A stretch of DNA of 64,000 nt from Actinomycetota bacterium (GTDB lineage: Bacteria; Actinomycetota; Actinomycetes; Nanopelagicales; Nanopelagicaceae): the NCBI GenBank assembly GCA_026392935.1, contig JAPLBE010000004.1:1-64000 (forward strand), given 5' to 3'. Below are positions 34,724 through 45,374 of the stretch, piece by piece. The translations under genes were made by a program, and so were the position numbers. The notes under the pieces are model-generated. The model made no database searches. It saw only the letters and a program-made list of their open reading frames with translations, and was not told the origin of the DNA. Each line of letters starts with the position of its first letter. Position 1 is the first letter of the stretch.

Positions 34724-35407
34724 CTATTTGCCACGCTTTTCTAGACGCTCTACATCAGTAATAAGAACAGCGCGACCATCAAGTTTTAACCAGCCGCGGC
34801 CAGCAAAATCAGCAAGTGCTTTATTTACTGTTTCACGAGAGGCACCAACAAGCTGAGCAAGTTCTTCTTGCGTTAGATCGTGGTGTACAAAAAGTCCTTC
34901 TTCAGTCTTCTTACCGAAACGTTGGCCTAGGTCAATAAGTGCCTTTGCAACACGACCGGGAACATCAGAGAAAACGAGATCGCCGACAGCTTCATTTGTG
35001 CGGCGTAAGCGCTGCGCCAAACGAGCAAGTAAGTGCAGTGAAACTTCAGGATTTCCCTTGAGCCAAGGAATTAACTTTTCATGACTAAGGGAGAACAACT
35101 TTGCATCGGTAACTGCTGTTGCAGTTGAAGTGCGTGGGCCTGGATCAAAGAGTGAAAGTTCTCCGAACATTTCGCCAGGTCCAAGAATTGATAAGAGATT
35201 TTCGCGGCCATCTCCGCTTGAGGTACCAAGCTTGAGTTTTCCATCAAGAATTACGTAGACGTGTTCGCCCTCATCGCCTTCTTTAAAGAGGATTCCGCCC
35301 TTACTAATTTTGACGGAGTCCATTGAGGCGCGCAGAGATGCGGCTTGCGCGTCATCAAGTGCGGTAAACAGTGGGGCGCGGCGTACGACTTCATCTTCTT
35401 GTGGCAC
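34724..35407 (-). CDS. Crp/Fnr-family transcription regulator (GlxR-like)
   Basis: 227 aa, GTG start. The cyclic-nucleotide domain is at about 10-125 ([31 protein letters not shown], with PRTSTATAV as the phosphate-binding cassette). The C-terminal helix-turn-helix has [21 protein letters not shown]. It corresponds in sequence and position to GlxR/Crp of other Actinobacteria, a global cAMP-responsive regulator of carbon metabolism. It is divergent from nth with 18 bp between them and TAAACT 7 nt from its start. Confidence 0.9.
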   Translation of the reverse strand: MPQEDEVVRRAPLFTALDDAQAASLRASMDSVKISKGGILFKEGDEGEHVYVILDGKLKLGTSSGDGRENLLSILGPGEMFGELSLFDPGPRTSTATAVTDAKLFSLSHEKLIPWLKGNPEVSLHLLARLAQRLRRTNEAVGDLVFSDVPGRVAKALIDLGQRFGKKTEEGLFVHHDLTQEELAQLVGASRETVNKALADFAGRGWLKLDGRAVLITDVERLEKRGK

Positions 35408-35413
35408 GTTGGG

Positions 35414-35420
35414 TAGTTTA
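35414..35420. promoter_or_regulatory. Bidirectional -10 element TAGTTTA (crp / nth)
   Basis: The plus strand reads TAGTTT, 6 nt from ATG 35426 (nth). The minus strand reads TAAACT, 7 nt from GTG 35407 (crp-like). The whole intergenic space is 18 bp, so both mRNAs should be leaderless and the two polymerases share one symmetrical hexamer. Confidence 0.6.
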
Positions 35421-35425
35421 CTCGC

Positions 35426-36124
35426 ATGGCCGTCGATAGGGAAACTCGTAAAAGCGCACGGGCTATCCTTCGCATTTTGACCAAGACCTACCCTGAAATA
35501 CGCTGCGAATTGGATTTTAAGAATCCACTCGAGTTGACGGTTGCGGTCGTGTTATCAGCTCAATGTACGGATAAGAGAATCAATACATTAACCCCAGCTC
35601 TCTTTAAAAAATATAAGAAAGCGAAAGATTATGCAAAAGCACCTTTGCCAGAGATTGAGGGATACATTTTCTCTGCAGGTTTTTATCACGCAAAAGCGCG
35701 TCACCTTAAAGGTCTTGGGCAAAAATTAGTGGAAGATTTTGGTGGCGAGGTTCCTTCAACGTTAGAAGAGCTGATTACTCTGCCGGGAGTTGGTCGCAAA
35801 ACTGCAAATGTAGTTTTAGGTCATGCATTTGCTATTCCTGGAATAACAGTTGATACACATTTTGGTCGCTTGTCACGCAGATTTGAGTGGACAGAATCTA
35901 AAGATCCCGTCAAAGTTGAACACGAAGTTGGAGAACTTATTCCACAACCAGAGTGGACAAACTTGTCACAGAGAATGATTTGGCACGGACGCCGAATTTG
36001 TCACTCACGCAAACCTGCGTGTGGTGCCTGTCCTGTTGCAAAAATTTGCCCATCAGTGGGCATTGGCGAAATGGATAAAGAAAAGGCGAAACTCTTAGTA
36101 AAGACCGATAAGGATTTCCGATGA
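35426..36124 (+). CDS. nth: Endonuclease III
   Basis: 232 aa. DNA glycosylase/AP lyase for oxidised pyrimidines. The helix-hairpin-helix [17 protein letters not shown] carries the catalytic Lys, the catalytic Asp sits in [13 protein letters not shown], and the [4Fe-4S] cluster Cys are in [20 protein letters not shown]. The stop overlaps the next gene's ATG. Its neighbours are the classic actinobacterial crp-nth set. Confidence 0.94.
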   Translation: MAVDRETRKSARAILRILTKTYPEIRCELDFKNPLELTVAVVLSAQCTDKRINTLTPALFKKYKKAKDYAKAPLPEIEGYIFSAGFYHAKARHLKGLGQKLVEDFGGEVPSTLEELITLPGVGRKTANVVLGHAFAIPGITVDTHFGRLSRRFEWTESKDPVKVEHEVGELIPQPEWTNLSQRMIWHGRRICHSRKPACGACPVAKICPSVGIGEMDKEKAKLLVKTDKDFR

Positions 36125-36645
36125 AGAAGATTCTCGTTGGTCTTTCGTTAGTTCTATTCATATCTGGTTGCTCACTTACAGAGCCCATCCCAGTTAAGGG
36201 CGAAGTTGTTTCTTGTGCAGATCTTGAAATCGGAACAGAAAATGAGTTATCTCTCGAATGTTTGGGTGGAGGTGAACCTGTCTCTGTCGAAGCCATAAAG
36301 GGTCCAGCAATCATTAATATTTGGGGAACATGGTGCGCACCTTGTCGCGAAGAGCTGCCTCATTTTGCTCACTTCTTGACTAAGTACCATGAGAAAGTTC
36401 AAGTAGTTGGAATAGCCGTAGAGGAAAAGAATCAAGCCAAAGTACGCGCTTTTATTGAAAAAAATGGAATCAGTTGGCCAATCCTTTACGATACTGATGG
36501 TTCAACGAGAAAGAAGTTTGGAATGGGTGTGCCTGTCTCTTGGTTGATAGATAAAGATGGCACAGTTGTCTGTAAGAAATTTGGTCCATTTAAATCCACT
36601 GAAGAGATTGAACTAGCTGTAATTAAGTACCTAGGAGTGAAATGA
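36121..36645 (+). CDS. TlpA/ResA-like thioredoxin lipoprotein
   Basis: 174 aa. The lipoprotein signal peptide ends at FISGC. The thioredoxin fold has [17 protein letters not shown] (active-site CAPC) and the cis-Pro region [13 protein letters not shown]. It is an extracytoplasmic thiol reductase, possibly for cytochrome c maturation or disulfide repair. The gene overlaps nth and the CvpA-like gene by 4 nt each, so the three are co-translated. Confidence 0.9.
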   Translation: MKKILVGLSLVLFISGCSLTEPIPVKGEVVSCADLEIGTENELSLECLGGGEPVSVEAIKGPAIINIWGTWCAPCREELPHFAHFLTKYHEKVQVVGIAVEEKNQAKVRAFIEKNGISWPILYDTDGSTRKKFGMGVPVSWLIDKDGTVVCKKFGPFKSTEEIELAVIKYLGVK

Positions 36646-37112
36646 TTTTCGACGCAATTTTTGCAATCGTTGCCGTGGTAGCTCTCATCACTGGATTTAA
36701 GAATGGCTTGGTTACAACAATTTTACGAACTGCATTTTTTATTGCGGGTGGAGTCGCCGCAATGTATTTCGTTGTGAAATACGATCAATCAGGTTGGCTA
36801 ATTGTGGCAATCATTGTTGGAGCCTATGCAGCAGCATGGGTGGGAACTCAGATTGCAAAAAGCTTGAGATTTACCGTGATACGTGGACCATTGCGAATCG
36901 TTGATTCACTGGCAGGTGCAGTATTTGAAGTTGGAAAATATGTTCTTCTTTTTTATGTAATTGGAACAATTCTACTTTGGGCGCCTTGGGCAACAGGTCA
37001 AAATGCCATGTCGGAGAGCAAGTTTTATCTACAGGTAAATAACCACGCACCAGGCCTTATTGCCGATGTGCGTCACCAAATTGAGAAAGCTCTTGCTAAT
37101 CCTCGTCTTTAG
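36642..37112 (+). CDS. CvpA-family membrane protein (MarP membrane part only)
   Basis: 156 aa with four hydrophobic segments and the CvpA pattern (VALITGFKNGLVTTILRTAF). In mycobacteria this position (nth, TlpA-like, then acs) holds MarP, a CvpA membrane domain followed by a periplasmic trypsin-like protease. Here the ORF stops after the membrane part and no protease domain follows before the converging acs gene. The function of the bare CvpA unit is unknown. The 3' end overlaps acs by 17 nt. Confidence 0.85.
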   Translation: MIFDAIFAIVAVVALITGFKNGLVTTILRTAFFIAGGVAAMYFVVKYDQSGWLIVAIIVGAYAAAWVGTQIAKSLRFTVIRGPLRIVDSLAGAVFEVGKYVLLFYVIGTILLWAPWATGQNAMSESKFYLQVNNHAPGLIADVRHQIEKALANPRL

Positions 37113-39072
37113 TTGACTTGAGCCCCTCAGAAATTAACTTCATTACATTTGGATCAGCCAGTGTTGTCGCATCTCCGACTGCGCGATTCTCAGCAACATC
37201 TTTAAGTAAACGGCGCATGATTTTGCCGCTACGAGTTTTTGGAAGTTCATTGACGACCATAATCTGACGTGGTCTAGCAATTGCGCCTATTTCTTTAGTT
37301 ACATGGTTTCGCAATTCTTTAACGAGCTCATCGCCACTCGCATGTTCTACGCCACCACGAAGAATTACGAAAGCAACAATTCCTTGGCCCGTAAGGGCAT
37401 CGGCTGCACCAACAACTGCCGCTTCTGCAATCGCTTCGTGAGAAACCAGCGCGGATTCAACTTCTGTTGTAGAAATTCGGTGACCCGAAACATTCATCAC
37501 ATCATCAACCCGACCGAGTAACCAAATAGCTCCATCGTCATCTAACTTTGCACCGTCACCGGCGAAGTAAATTCCTTCAAAGCGAGACCAATATGTTTCT
37601 TTGTAACGCTCGGCTTCTCCCCACACGCCACGCAACATTGATGGCCATGGTTGATCAAGAATGAGATAACCACCATGCCCATTTGGAACAGCTACTCCTT
37701 TTTCATCTACAACTTTTGCGCTGATACCTGGCAGTGGTCGCATGGCAGAGCCTGGTTTTGTCGCAGTGACACCTGGCAGTGGAGAAATCATGATCGCTCC
37801 AGTTTCGGTTTGCCACCATGTATCAACAATTGGGCAATTTCCTCCACCTATAACTTGGCGGTACCACATCCACGCTTCTGGATTAATTGGCTCCCCAACC
37901 GAACCGAGCAAACGTAAAGTTGAAAGATTGAATTTGTTTGGAAATTCATCTCCCCATTTCATCCATGTGCGAATCAGTGTTGGAGCTGTATACAAGATTG
38001 TGACTCCATATTTTTCGATAATTTCAAACATACGTCCTTTGTGCGGGCTGTCAGGAGTTCCCTCATAGATAACTTGGGTTGCACCATTTATGAGAGGTCC
38101 GTACACCATGTATGAATGACCCGTAATCCAGCCAACATCTGCTGTACACCAATAAACATCAGTTTTAGGTTTGATATCAAAAACAACTCTGTGAGTGTAT
38201 GCAACTTGTGTCAGGTAACCACCAGTTGTATGGAAAATTCCCTTTGGTTTAGCGGTAGTTCCGGATGTGTAGAGAATAAACAACGGGTGTTCGCTGTCGA
38301 AGAATTCGGGGGTATGAGTTGAGTTTTGGCGGTCAACAAGATCGTGCCACCAGATATCTCTGTCTTCGACCCATGCGGTCTCTTGTCCTGTGCGCTTTAC
38401 AACTAAAACTTTTGAAACATTTGTTGAACCCTTGAGCGCTTCATCCACTGCTGGCTTGAGAGCAAAAGCAGCACCTTTTCTAAAGCCACCATCTGCTGTG
38501 ATAACAAGTGTTGCATCTGCATCTTGAATTCGAGAGAGAAGTGCGTCGGCAGAAAATCCACCGAAAACCACAGAATGAATTGCTCCAATGCGGGCACATG
38601 CAAGCATTGCAACTACTGCCTCAGGAATAAGTGGCATGTAAATCGCAACTCGATCTTCAGATTTGATTCCTATCTCTGTCAGAGCGTTAGCAGCTTTGCT
38701 CACATCTGTAAGTAGTTGTGCGTAAGAGATTGTCTTTGCATCTCCGGGCTCACCCTCAAAATTAAACGCGATCCGATCTCCATGTCCCTCGGCTACATGG
38801 CGATCGAGTGCGTTGACAGTCGCATTGATTTTTCCGCCTACAAACCATTGGGCAAATGGAGCGTTCCATTCGAGAGCTTTATCCCACTTCTTCTCCCACT
38901 TGAGAGTGCTTGCTTGCTCTTCCCAAAAAGCAATTCGATCATTATCGGCATGTGTGTAGAGAGAACTATTTGCATTCGCTTGTGCCGAAAATTCAGCGGA
39001 TGGCACAAAAGTTCTATTCTCACTCGACAAATTTTCAATCGAGTCATTCTGTGAATTCGAGATATTGCTCAT
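37096..39072 (-). CDS. acs: Acetyl-CoA synthetase
   Basis: About 658 aa from ATG 39072; the track start 39096 adds eight atypical residues. It activates acetate via acetyl-AMP. Evidence: FILYTSGTTAKPKG (P-loop), DVYWCTADVGWITGHSY, WWQTETGAIMISP, and the acetylatable Lys near the end (LPKTRSGKIMRRLLKDVA). It is monocistronic, in the expected crp/nth/acs neighbourhood; the adjacent Crp-like regulator could control it, but I found no clear TGTGA-N6-TCACA site upstream. Confidence 0.95.
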   Translation of the reverse strand: MSNISNSQNDSIENLSSENRTFVPSAEFSAQANANSSLYTHADNDRIAFWEEQASTLKWEKKWDKALEWNAPFAQWFVGGKINATVNALDRHVAEGHGDRIAFNFEGEPGDAKTISYAQLLTDVSKAANALTEIGIKSEDRVAIYMPLIPEAVVAMLACARIGAIHSVVFGGFSADALLSRIQDADATLVITADGGFRKGAAFALKPAVDEALKGSTNVSKVLVVKRTGQETAWVEDRDIWWHDLVDRQNSTHTPEFFDSEHPLFILYTSGTTAKPKGIFHTTGGYLTQVAYTHRVVFDIKPKTDVYWCTADVGWITGHSYMVYGPLINGATQVIYEGTPDSPHKGRMFEIIEKYGVTILYTAPTLIRTWMKWGDEFPNKFNLSTLRLLGSVGEPINPEAWMWYRQVIGGGNCPIVDTWWQTETGAIMISPLPGVTATKPGSAMRPLPGISAKVVDEKGVAVPNGHGGYLILDQPWPSMLRGVWGEAERYKETYWSRFEGIYFAGDGAKLDDDGAIWLLGRVDDVMNVSGHRISTTEVESALVSHEAIAEAAVVGAADALTGQGIVAFVILRGGVEHASGDELVKELRNHVTKEIGAIARPRQIMVVNELPKTRSGKIMRRLLKDVAENRAVGDATTLADPNVMKLISEGLKSTKDED

Positions 39073-39204
39073 GCACACGAGATTACTGGCCACCAACGAA
39101 TATTTCTATAGCTTTATTATCAACAGCACTCACTTATTCATCCCTTTTCTGCTGCTAAGTGGCTAATCATTCGCACTTAACCAACCTCTCGCTAAAGGAG
39201 AAAT

Positions 39205-39306
39205 ATGACGATTGCAGCATTCATAACTATCTTGCTAAAGATCCTGAGCAACCCAGCCCTTATTGCCGGCTTGATTGCCTTCTTACAGAAAACTCTCCAC
39301 CCCTAA
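39205..39306 (+). CDS. Possible 33-residue hydrophobic peptide
   Basis: Between acs and fba, AAAGGAG stands 4 nt before ATG 39205. The frame encodes 33 residues, starting MTIAAFITILLKILSNP and ending AFLQKTLHP: a single hydrophobic, possibly amphipathic helix with three Lys/His and no acidic residue. It could be a membrane peptide, a type I toxin-like or bacteriocin-like peptide, or chance. The good RBS in an otherwise gene-free 380-bp gap favours a real gene. A structured RNA element follows it. Confidence 0.45.
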   Translation: MTIAAFITILLKILSNPALIAGLIAFLQKTLHP

Positions 39307-39318
39307 GAGAGGTTCTTC

Positions 39319-39389
39319 CCACCTAGCCCCTGGGTAATGCGTGTGCCGATTTTTCTTACGCCGGGGTAGGTGGTTGGATTAGGCGTAAG
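39319..39389 (+). ncRNA. Putative structured RNA / pseudoknot upstream of fba
   Basis: Two interleaved helices can form. Helix A is CCACCTAGCCCC (39319-39330) with GGGGTAGGTGG (39363-39373), 11 bp and one bulged G. Helix B is CTTACGCC (39355-39362) with GGCGTAAG (39382-39389), 8 bp perfect. The order A-B-A'-B' is an H-type pseudoknot with zero bases between B and A'; with only 8 nt in the last loop the helices may instead be alternatives in a switch. It lies 64 nt before the fba ATG. It matches no riboswitch class I can recall. Confidence 0.45.
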
Positions 39390-39453
39390 CCTCACTTAGA
39401 CCCAATGGTGCGTCAGAGCGTTTACACCAGTTCTAGTCATTTGGGAGCATCAG

Positions 39454-40488
39454 ATGCCAATAGCAACCCCTGAAGTTTATGCAGCCATGTTGGACCGCGC
39501 TAAGGCTGGTTCATTTGCATATCCTGCAATCAACGTTTCATCATCACAAACAATTATCGGAGCTATTCGTGGATTCGCCGAAGCAGAGTCCGATGGAATT
39601 ATTCAATTTTCTTGGGGTGGAGCAGAGTACGCATCTGGCTCAACAGTTAAGCACATGGTCGATGGCGCAGTAGCGCTCGCAGAATTTACTCACGTTGTTG
39701 CAAAGAATTACAACGTCAACATTGGTATTCACACTGATCACTGTCCAAAAGAAAAGTTAGATGGATTTATGCGCCCACTTCTTGAATTTGGCGCACAGCG
39801 CGTTAAAGAGGGAAAGCAGCCACTGTTCAACTCACACATGTGGGACGGATCAGCAGTTGATATGCCAGAGAACATGAAGATTGCTCGCGAGCTACTTGAT
39901 AAGTCAGTTGCTGCAAAGACTGTTCTCGAAATCGAAATCGGCGTCGTCGGCGGAGAAGAAGATGGCGTCGAGGCAAAGCACGATGCCAAGCTTTACTCAA
40001 CTCCTGAAGATGCACTTCTTACAATCGAAACTCTTGGAACAGATGCGAATGCGCGCTACATGGTTGCTGCAACATTCGGAAACGTTCACGGTGTTTACAA
40101 GCCAGGAAACGTTGTCTTGCAGCCAAAGATTCTGCACACTCTTCAAGAGGCTGTCGCAAAGAAGCTTGGACTTCCTGCGGGCAGCAAGCCAATGGATCTC
40201 GTATTCCATGGTGGCTCTGGCTCACTTCTTTCAGAGATTCGTGAGTCACTTGATTACGGCGTAATCAAGATGAATATTGATACAGATACTCAGTATGCGT
40301 TTACACGTCCAGTTGTTGAGCACATGTTCAAGAACTACGACGGCGTTCTGAAAATTGATGGCGAAGTCGGAAATAAGAAGGCTTACGATCCACGCGCGTG
40401 GGGTAAGGCTGCTGAAGCTGGCATCGCTGCCCGCGTCGGCGTTGCTTGCGAAGATCTTCGTTCCACCGGAACATCACTACTAAAATAA
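39454..40488 (+). CDS. fba: Class II fructose-1,6-bisphosphate aldolase
   Basis: 344 aa. Zinc-dependent aldolase. Motifs: NVSSSQTIIGAIRGFAEAES, the zinc His and catalytic Asp in IGIHTDHCPKEKLDGFMRP, VFHGGSGSLLSEI, and MNIDTDTQYAFTRPV. GGGAG 6 nt before the ATG is the RBS. It is followed by purA, as in other Actinobacteria. It may be under the control of the structured RNA upstream. Confidence 0.95.
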   Translation: MPIATPEVYAAMLDRAKAGSFAYPAINVSSSQTIIGAIRGFAEAESDGIIQFSWGGAEYASGSTVKHMVDGAVALAEFTHVVAKNYNVNIGIHTDHCPKEKLDGFMRPLLEFGAQRVKEGKQPLFNSHMWDGSAVDMPENMKIARELLDKSVAAKTVLEIEIGVVGGEEDGVEAKHDAKLYSTPEDALLTIETLGTDANARYMVAATFGNVHGVYKPGNVVLQPKILHTLQEAVAKKLGLPAGSKPMDLVFHGGSGSLLSEIRESLDYGVIKMNIDTDTQYAFTRPVVEHMFKNYDGVLKIDGEVGNKKAYDPRAWGKAAEAGIAARVGVACEDLRSTGTSLLK

Positions 40489-41805
<1,317 letters not shown>

Positions 41806-41807
41806 GA

Positions 41808-43052
41808 ATGAAAATCCTCCTAGTTGGAAGCGGCGGTCGAGAGCACGCACTCGCACTAGGACTCAAGGAAGATAAAACTTGTACAGAGCTACATGTTGCA
41901 CCAGGTAATCCAGGCATTGCATCTATTGCAACGCTGCACGCAGTATCAATTAATGACAACCAAGCGATTTGTGAATTAGCAAAGAAACTTGCTGTGGATC
42001 TTGTTGTCGTGGGCCCTGAAGTCCCACTAGTAAATGGTGTTGCAGACGTTCTTCGCCAAGAAGGATTTGCAGTTTTTGGTCCATCAAAAGCAGCTGCACA
42101 ACTTGAAGGATCGAAAGATTTTGCAAAAGGTGTCATGCGCGATGCTGGCGTTCCAACTGCCCGTAGTTTTACGTGTACGGAAAAATCTGAAATAGAAAAA
42201 GCTTTAGATACTTTTGGAGCCCCATATGTTGTGAAAGATGATGGCCTAGCTGCTGGCAAAGGTGTCGTCGTCACAGAAGATCGCCAAATAGCACTTGCTC
42301 ATGCACTTGCATGCAACCGAGTCGTTATCGAGGAATATCTCAAAGGCCCAGAGATTTCTCTATTTGGAATCTCTGATGGAAGAAATATTCTGCCAATGCA
42401 ACCGGCGCAAGATTTCAAGCGCGCATTTGATAATGATGAAGGACCAAATACTGGTGGCATGGGTGCATATTCACCATTGCCTTGGGCTCCCGAAGACATC
42501 GTTGAAGAGACCTATGAAATTGTTTTAGCACCAATGATTGCCGAAATGGCAGCACGAGGAACTCCATTTGTTGGTCTTCTCTATGCAGGCCTTGCGCTTA
42601 CCGATGATGGAATTCGCGTCATTGAATTCAATGTGCGTTTTGGTGATCCAGAGACTCAAGTATTAATCCCACGATTAATGACACCACTTGCAACTTTGCT
42701 GTACAAAGCAGCAACGGATTCGCTTGATGACGCAGTCTTGCAGTGGCGTGATGACAGCGCTGTCACTGTTGTACTTGCTGCGCAGGGATATCCCGAGTCC
42801 CCCAAGACTGGAAATTCGATTTCCAAAGTTCCTACCCTTGAAAGCACTCAAATTTTTCATGCTGGCACAACCAGAAGCGGCAATGGAATTGTTTCTGCTG
42901 GGGGTCGAGTATTGACAGTCACGGGTATTGGATCAGATTTAACGGAAGCTCGCGATCGTGCCTATCGCGCAATCTCACAGATTGAACTTGATGGCTCTTT
43001 CTATCGTTCAGATATCGCGCTCAATGCGTCGGTCGCTGAGAAGGGCAATTAA
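41808..43052 (+). CDS. purD: Phosphoribosylamine-glycine ligase
   Basis: 414 aa. ATP-grasp enzyme making GAR. It starts MKILLVGSGGREHALALGL and has GVPTARSFTC, VVKDDGLAAGKGVVV, NTGGMGAYSPLPW and the ATP-grasp metal site EFNVRFGDPETQ. It is tightly packed between purA and purB. Confidence 0.96.
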   Translation: MKILLVGSGGREHALALGLKEDKTCTELHVAPGNPGIASIATLHAVSINDNQAICELAKKLAVDLVVVGPEVPLVNGVADVLRQEGFAVFGPSKAAAQLEGSKDFAKGVMRDAGVPTARSFTCTEKSEIEKALDTFGAPYVVKDDGLAAGKGVVVTEDRQIALAHALACNRVVIEEYLKGPEISLFGISDGRNILPMQPAQDFKRAFDNDEGPNTGGMGAYSPLPWAPEDIVEETYEIVLAPMIAEMAARGTPFVGLLYAGLALTDDGIRVIEFNVRFGDPETQVLIPRLMTPLATLLYKAATDSLDDAVLQWRDDSAVTVVLAAQGYPESPKTGNSISKVPTLESTQIFHAGTTRSGNGIVSAGGRVLTVTGIGSDLTEARDRAYRAISQIELDGSFYRSDIALNASVAEKGN

Positions 43053-44474
43053 ATGAGGGAGAATGCATCAGTGAGCGTATTAGCCGATCGTTATGCATCG
43101 AAAGAGATGCGAGAAATCTTTGCGCCAGAATCGAAAATCATCGCCGAACGCAAACTTTGGATTGCGGTTGCGCGAGCTCAATCTGTTTTAGGGCATTTGA
43201 TTTCTGACTCCGTCATTGCAGATTATGAAAAAGTAGTTTCAAAGGTTGACCTTGCATCCATCGATGCGCGCGAAAAAGTAACCCGTCATGATGTAAAAGC
43301 GCGGATCGAAGAATTCAACGCACTTGCCGGGCATGAAGCAATCCATGCGGGTATGACTAGCCGTGATCTCACTGAAAACATTGAAGCGCTGCAAGTTCGT
43401 AATGGACTCAAACTTGTTCACGATAAGACAGTTGCTGTTCTATCTGCACTTGGAAAGAAAGCAGCAGAGCATTCAGAGCAGCCAATTGCAGGCCGATCAC
43501 ATAACGTTCCTGCGCAGATCACAACTTTAGGAAAACGTTTCGCATCAGCTGCCGAAGAACTTCTCTTTGCATACGAACGTCTGCAGTCTTTGCAGGAACG
43601 CTATCCAATGCGTGGAATCAAAGGACCTGTTGGCACAGCACAAGATTCAATTGATTTACTTGGTTCCACTGAAGCCCACCAAAAACTAGAGGCGTCAATT
43701 GCCAAAGAACTTGGCTTTGAACGAGTACTGGATTCAACTGGTCAGGTTTATCCACGATCACTTGATTACGATGTTCTTACAACTCTTGTTCAGATCGCAA
43801 CGTCTCCATCATCGCTTGCAACATCAATTCGTTTGATGGCTGGAGCCGAGCTCGTTACTGAAGGATTTAAAGCTGGGCAAGTTGGTTCATCTGCAATGCC
43901 ACACAAGATGAATACACGATCATGCGAACGCGTTAATGGTCTCACTGTTATCTTGCGCGGATATGCATCAATGGTCTCTGAACTTGCGGGAAATCAATGG
44001 AATGAAGGCGATGTTTCATGCAGCGTTGTACGTCGCGTGGCTCTTCCTGATGCCTTCTATGCAATAGATGGATTGCTCGAGACAATGCTTACAATTCTTA
44101 ATGAGTTTGGCACATTCCCTGCAGTAATTGCTGCAGAGTTAGAGCGTTATCTTCCATTCCTTGCGACAACAAAGATTTTGATGGCATCAGTGAAAGCTGG
44201 AGTCGGACGTGAAGTTGCACATGAAGTGATAAAGGAACATGCAGTTGCCGCAGCCCTTGGGATGCGCGAAGGTAAAGCAAATAATTTCCTCGATGCAATC
44301 GCTAGCGATGCACGAATTCCATTTAAGCGCGAAGAGCTAGACGCGCTTATTGGGAACCCAATGGAATTTACTGGCGATGCTCGCCATCAAGTTGCTCGAG
44401 TTGTACATCGCATTGACGCGATTACATCCGCGCACCCTGCCGCTGCGCAGTACAAGCCCGCCTCTATACGGTGA
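43053..44474 (+). CDS. purB: Adenylosuccinate lyase
   Basis: 473 aa. It cleaves SAICAR and adenylosuccinate. Motifs: RHDVKARIEEF, HAGMTSRDLTENIEALQVRN (catalytic His), GRSHNVPAQITTLGKRFA, and the signature loop VGSSAMPHKMNTRSCERV. The track ATG 43053 is directly after purD; GTG 43071 is an alternative since GGGAG lies 9 nt before it and the family N-terminus (SVLADRYAS) begins there. The stop overlaps the GTG of purC. Confidence 0.95.
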   Translation: MRENASVSVLADRYASKEMREIFAPESKIIAERKLWIAVARAQSVLGHLISDSVIADYEKVVSKVDLASIDAREKVTRHDVKARIEEFNALAGHEAIHAGMTSRDLTENIEALQVRNGLKLVHDKTVAVLSALGKKAAEHSEQPIAGRSHNVPAQITTLGKRFASAAEELLFAYERLQSLQERYPMRGIKGPVGTAQDSIDLLGSTEAHQKLEASIAKELGFERVLDSTGQVYPRSLDYDVLTTLVQIATSPSSLATSIRLMAGAELVTEGFKAGQVGSSAMPHKMNTRSCERVNGLTVILRGYASMVSELAGNQWNEGDVSCSVVRRVALPDAFYAIDGLLETMLTILNEFGTFPAVIAAELERYLPFLATTKILMASVKAGVGREVAHEVIKEHAVAAALGMREGKANNFLDAIASDARIPFKREELDALIGNPMEFTGDARHQVARVVHRIDAITSAHPAAAQYKPASIR

Positions 44475-45352
44475 GCGGCTTTGGTGCAGCTGGCGCTCTG
44501 CCAGCACCATCGATAGAAGGATGGAAGCATCTACGTACAGGAAAAGTTCGCGATTTATATACAAATGATTCAGGTGAAATTCTTCTTGTAGCTTCTGATC
44601 GAATTTCCGCATTCGATTGGGTATTACCAACCACGATTCCAAACAAAGGCGCGATACTGACTCAGCTATCTCTATTTTGGTTTGAACTTTTGGCAGATAT
44701 TGTTCCTAACCACATCATCACTGATGAAGTTCCTGATTCTGTCGCAGATCGCGCAGTCATAGTGCAACCACTTCAAATGTTTGCCATCGAATGTGTTGCA
44801 CGTGGTTTCCTGACGGGCAGTGGATTGGTTGAATACCATCAAAATCAAGAGGTATGTGGAAACCCACTTCCTGCAGGACTTCTAGATGGTTCAGAACTGC
44901 CAGCAAGTATTTTCACACCAGCTACAAAGGCAGAAATTGGTGATCACGATATAAATATTGATTTTGATCAGGCTAGTGCAATTGTTGGCAAAGAATCAGC
45001 AGAACAACTGCGCGAACTGACTTTGAAGTTATACGACACCGCATCTGAATTTGCTCGTAGCCGCGGAATCATTCTGGCTGATACTAAATTTGAATTTGGA
45101 ATCAATATGGCTGGCGAGATAACCCTGGGAGATGAGGCACTCACACCAGATTCTTCACGATTCTGGGAAGAGTCAGGGTGGAAGCCAGGAAAATCTCAAC
45201 CTTCATTTGATAAACAATTTGTTCGCGATTGGTTAACCTCAAGTGGATGGGATAAGAAATCCACGCCGCCAGAATTGCCTGCAGAAATTGTTGAGAAAAC
45301 TGCTGAGCGATACGCAGAAGCGTATGAACGCATAACTGGAAATAAGTTCTAA
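44471..45352 (+). CDS. purC: SAICAR synthase
   Basis: 293 aa, GTG start inside the purB stop. It couples CAIR and aspartate. Motifs: HLRTGKVRDLYTN, LLVASDRISAFDWVLPT, the substrate region ECVARGFLTGSGLVEY, ILADTKFEFGIN, and LTPDSSRFW. It matches the longer PurC type rather than the 240-residue type. Confidence 0.95.
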   Translation: MSGFGAAGALPAPSIEGWKHLRTGKVRDLYTNDSGEILLVASDRISAFDWVLPTTIPNKGAILTQLSLFWFELLADIVPNHIITDEVPDSVADRAVIVQPLQMFAIECVARGFLTGSGLVEYHQNQEVCGNPLPAGLLDGSELPASIFTPATKAEIGDHDINIDFDQASAIVGKESAEQLRELTLKLYDTASEFARSRGIILADTKFEFGINMAGEITLGDEALTPDSSRFWEESGWKPGKSQPSFDKQFVRDWLTSSGWDKKSTPPELPAEIVEKTAERYAEAYERITGNKF

Positions 45353-45374
45353 GAAAATAACTAGGGAGATAAAA

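Noticed and set aside
38716-39158. Plus-strand ORFs antisense to the acs 5' region
   Set aside because: They lie opposite a well-conserved gene and show no RBS or family features.
39061-39204. Crp/GlxR operator upstream of acs
   Set aside because: I looked for TGTGA-N6-TCACA; only GTGGCTAATCATTCGCAC is remotely similar, with wrong spacing and half-sites.
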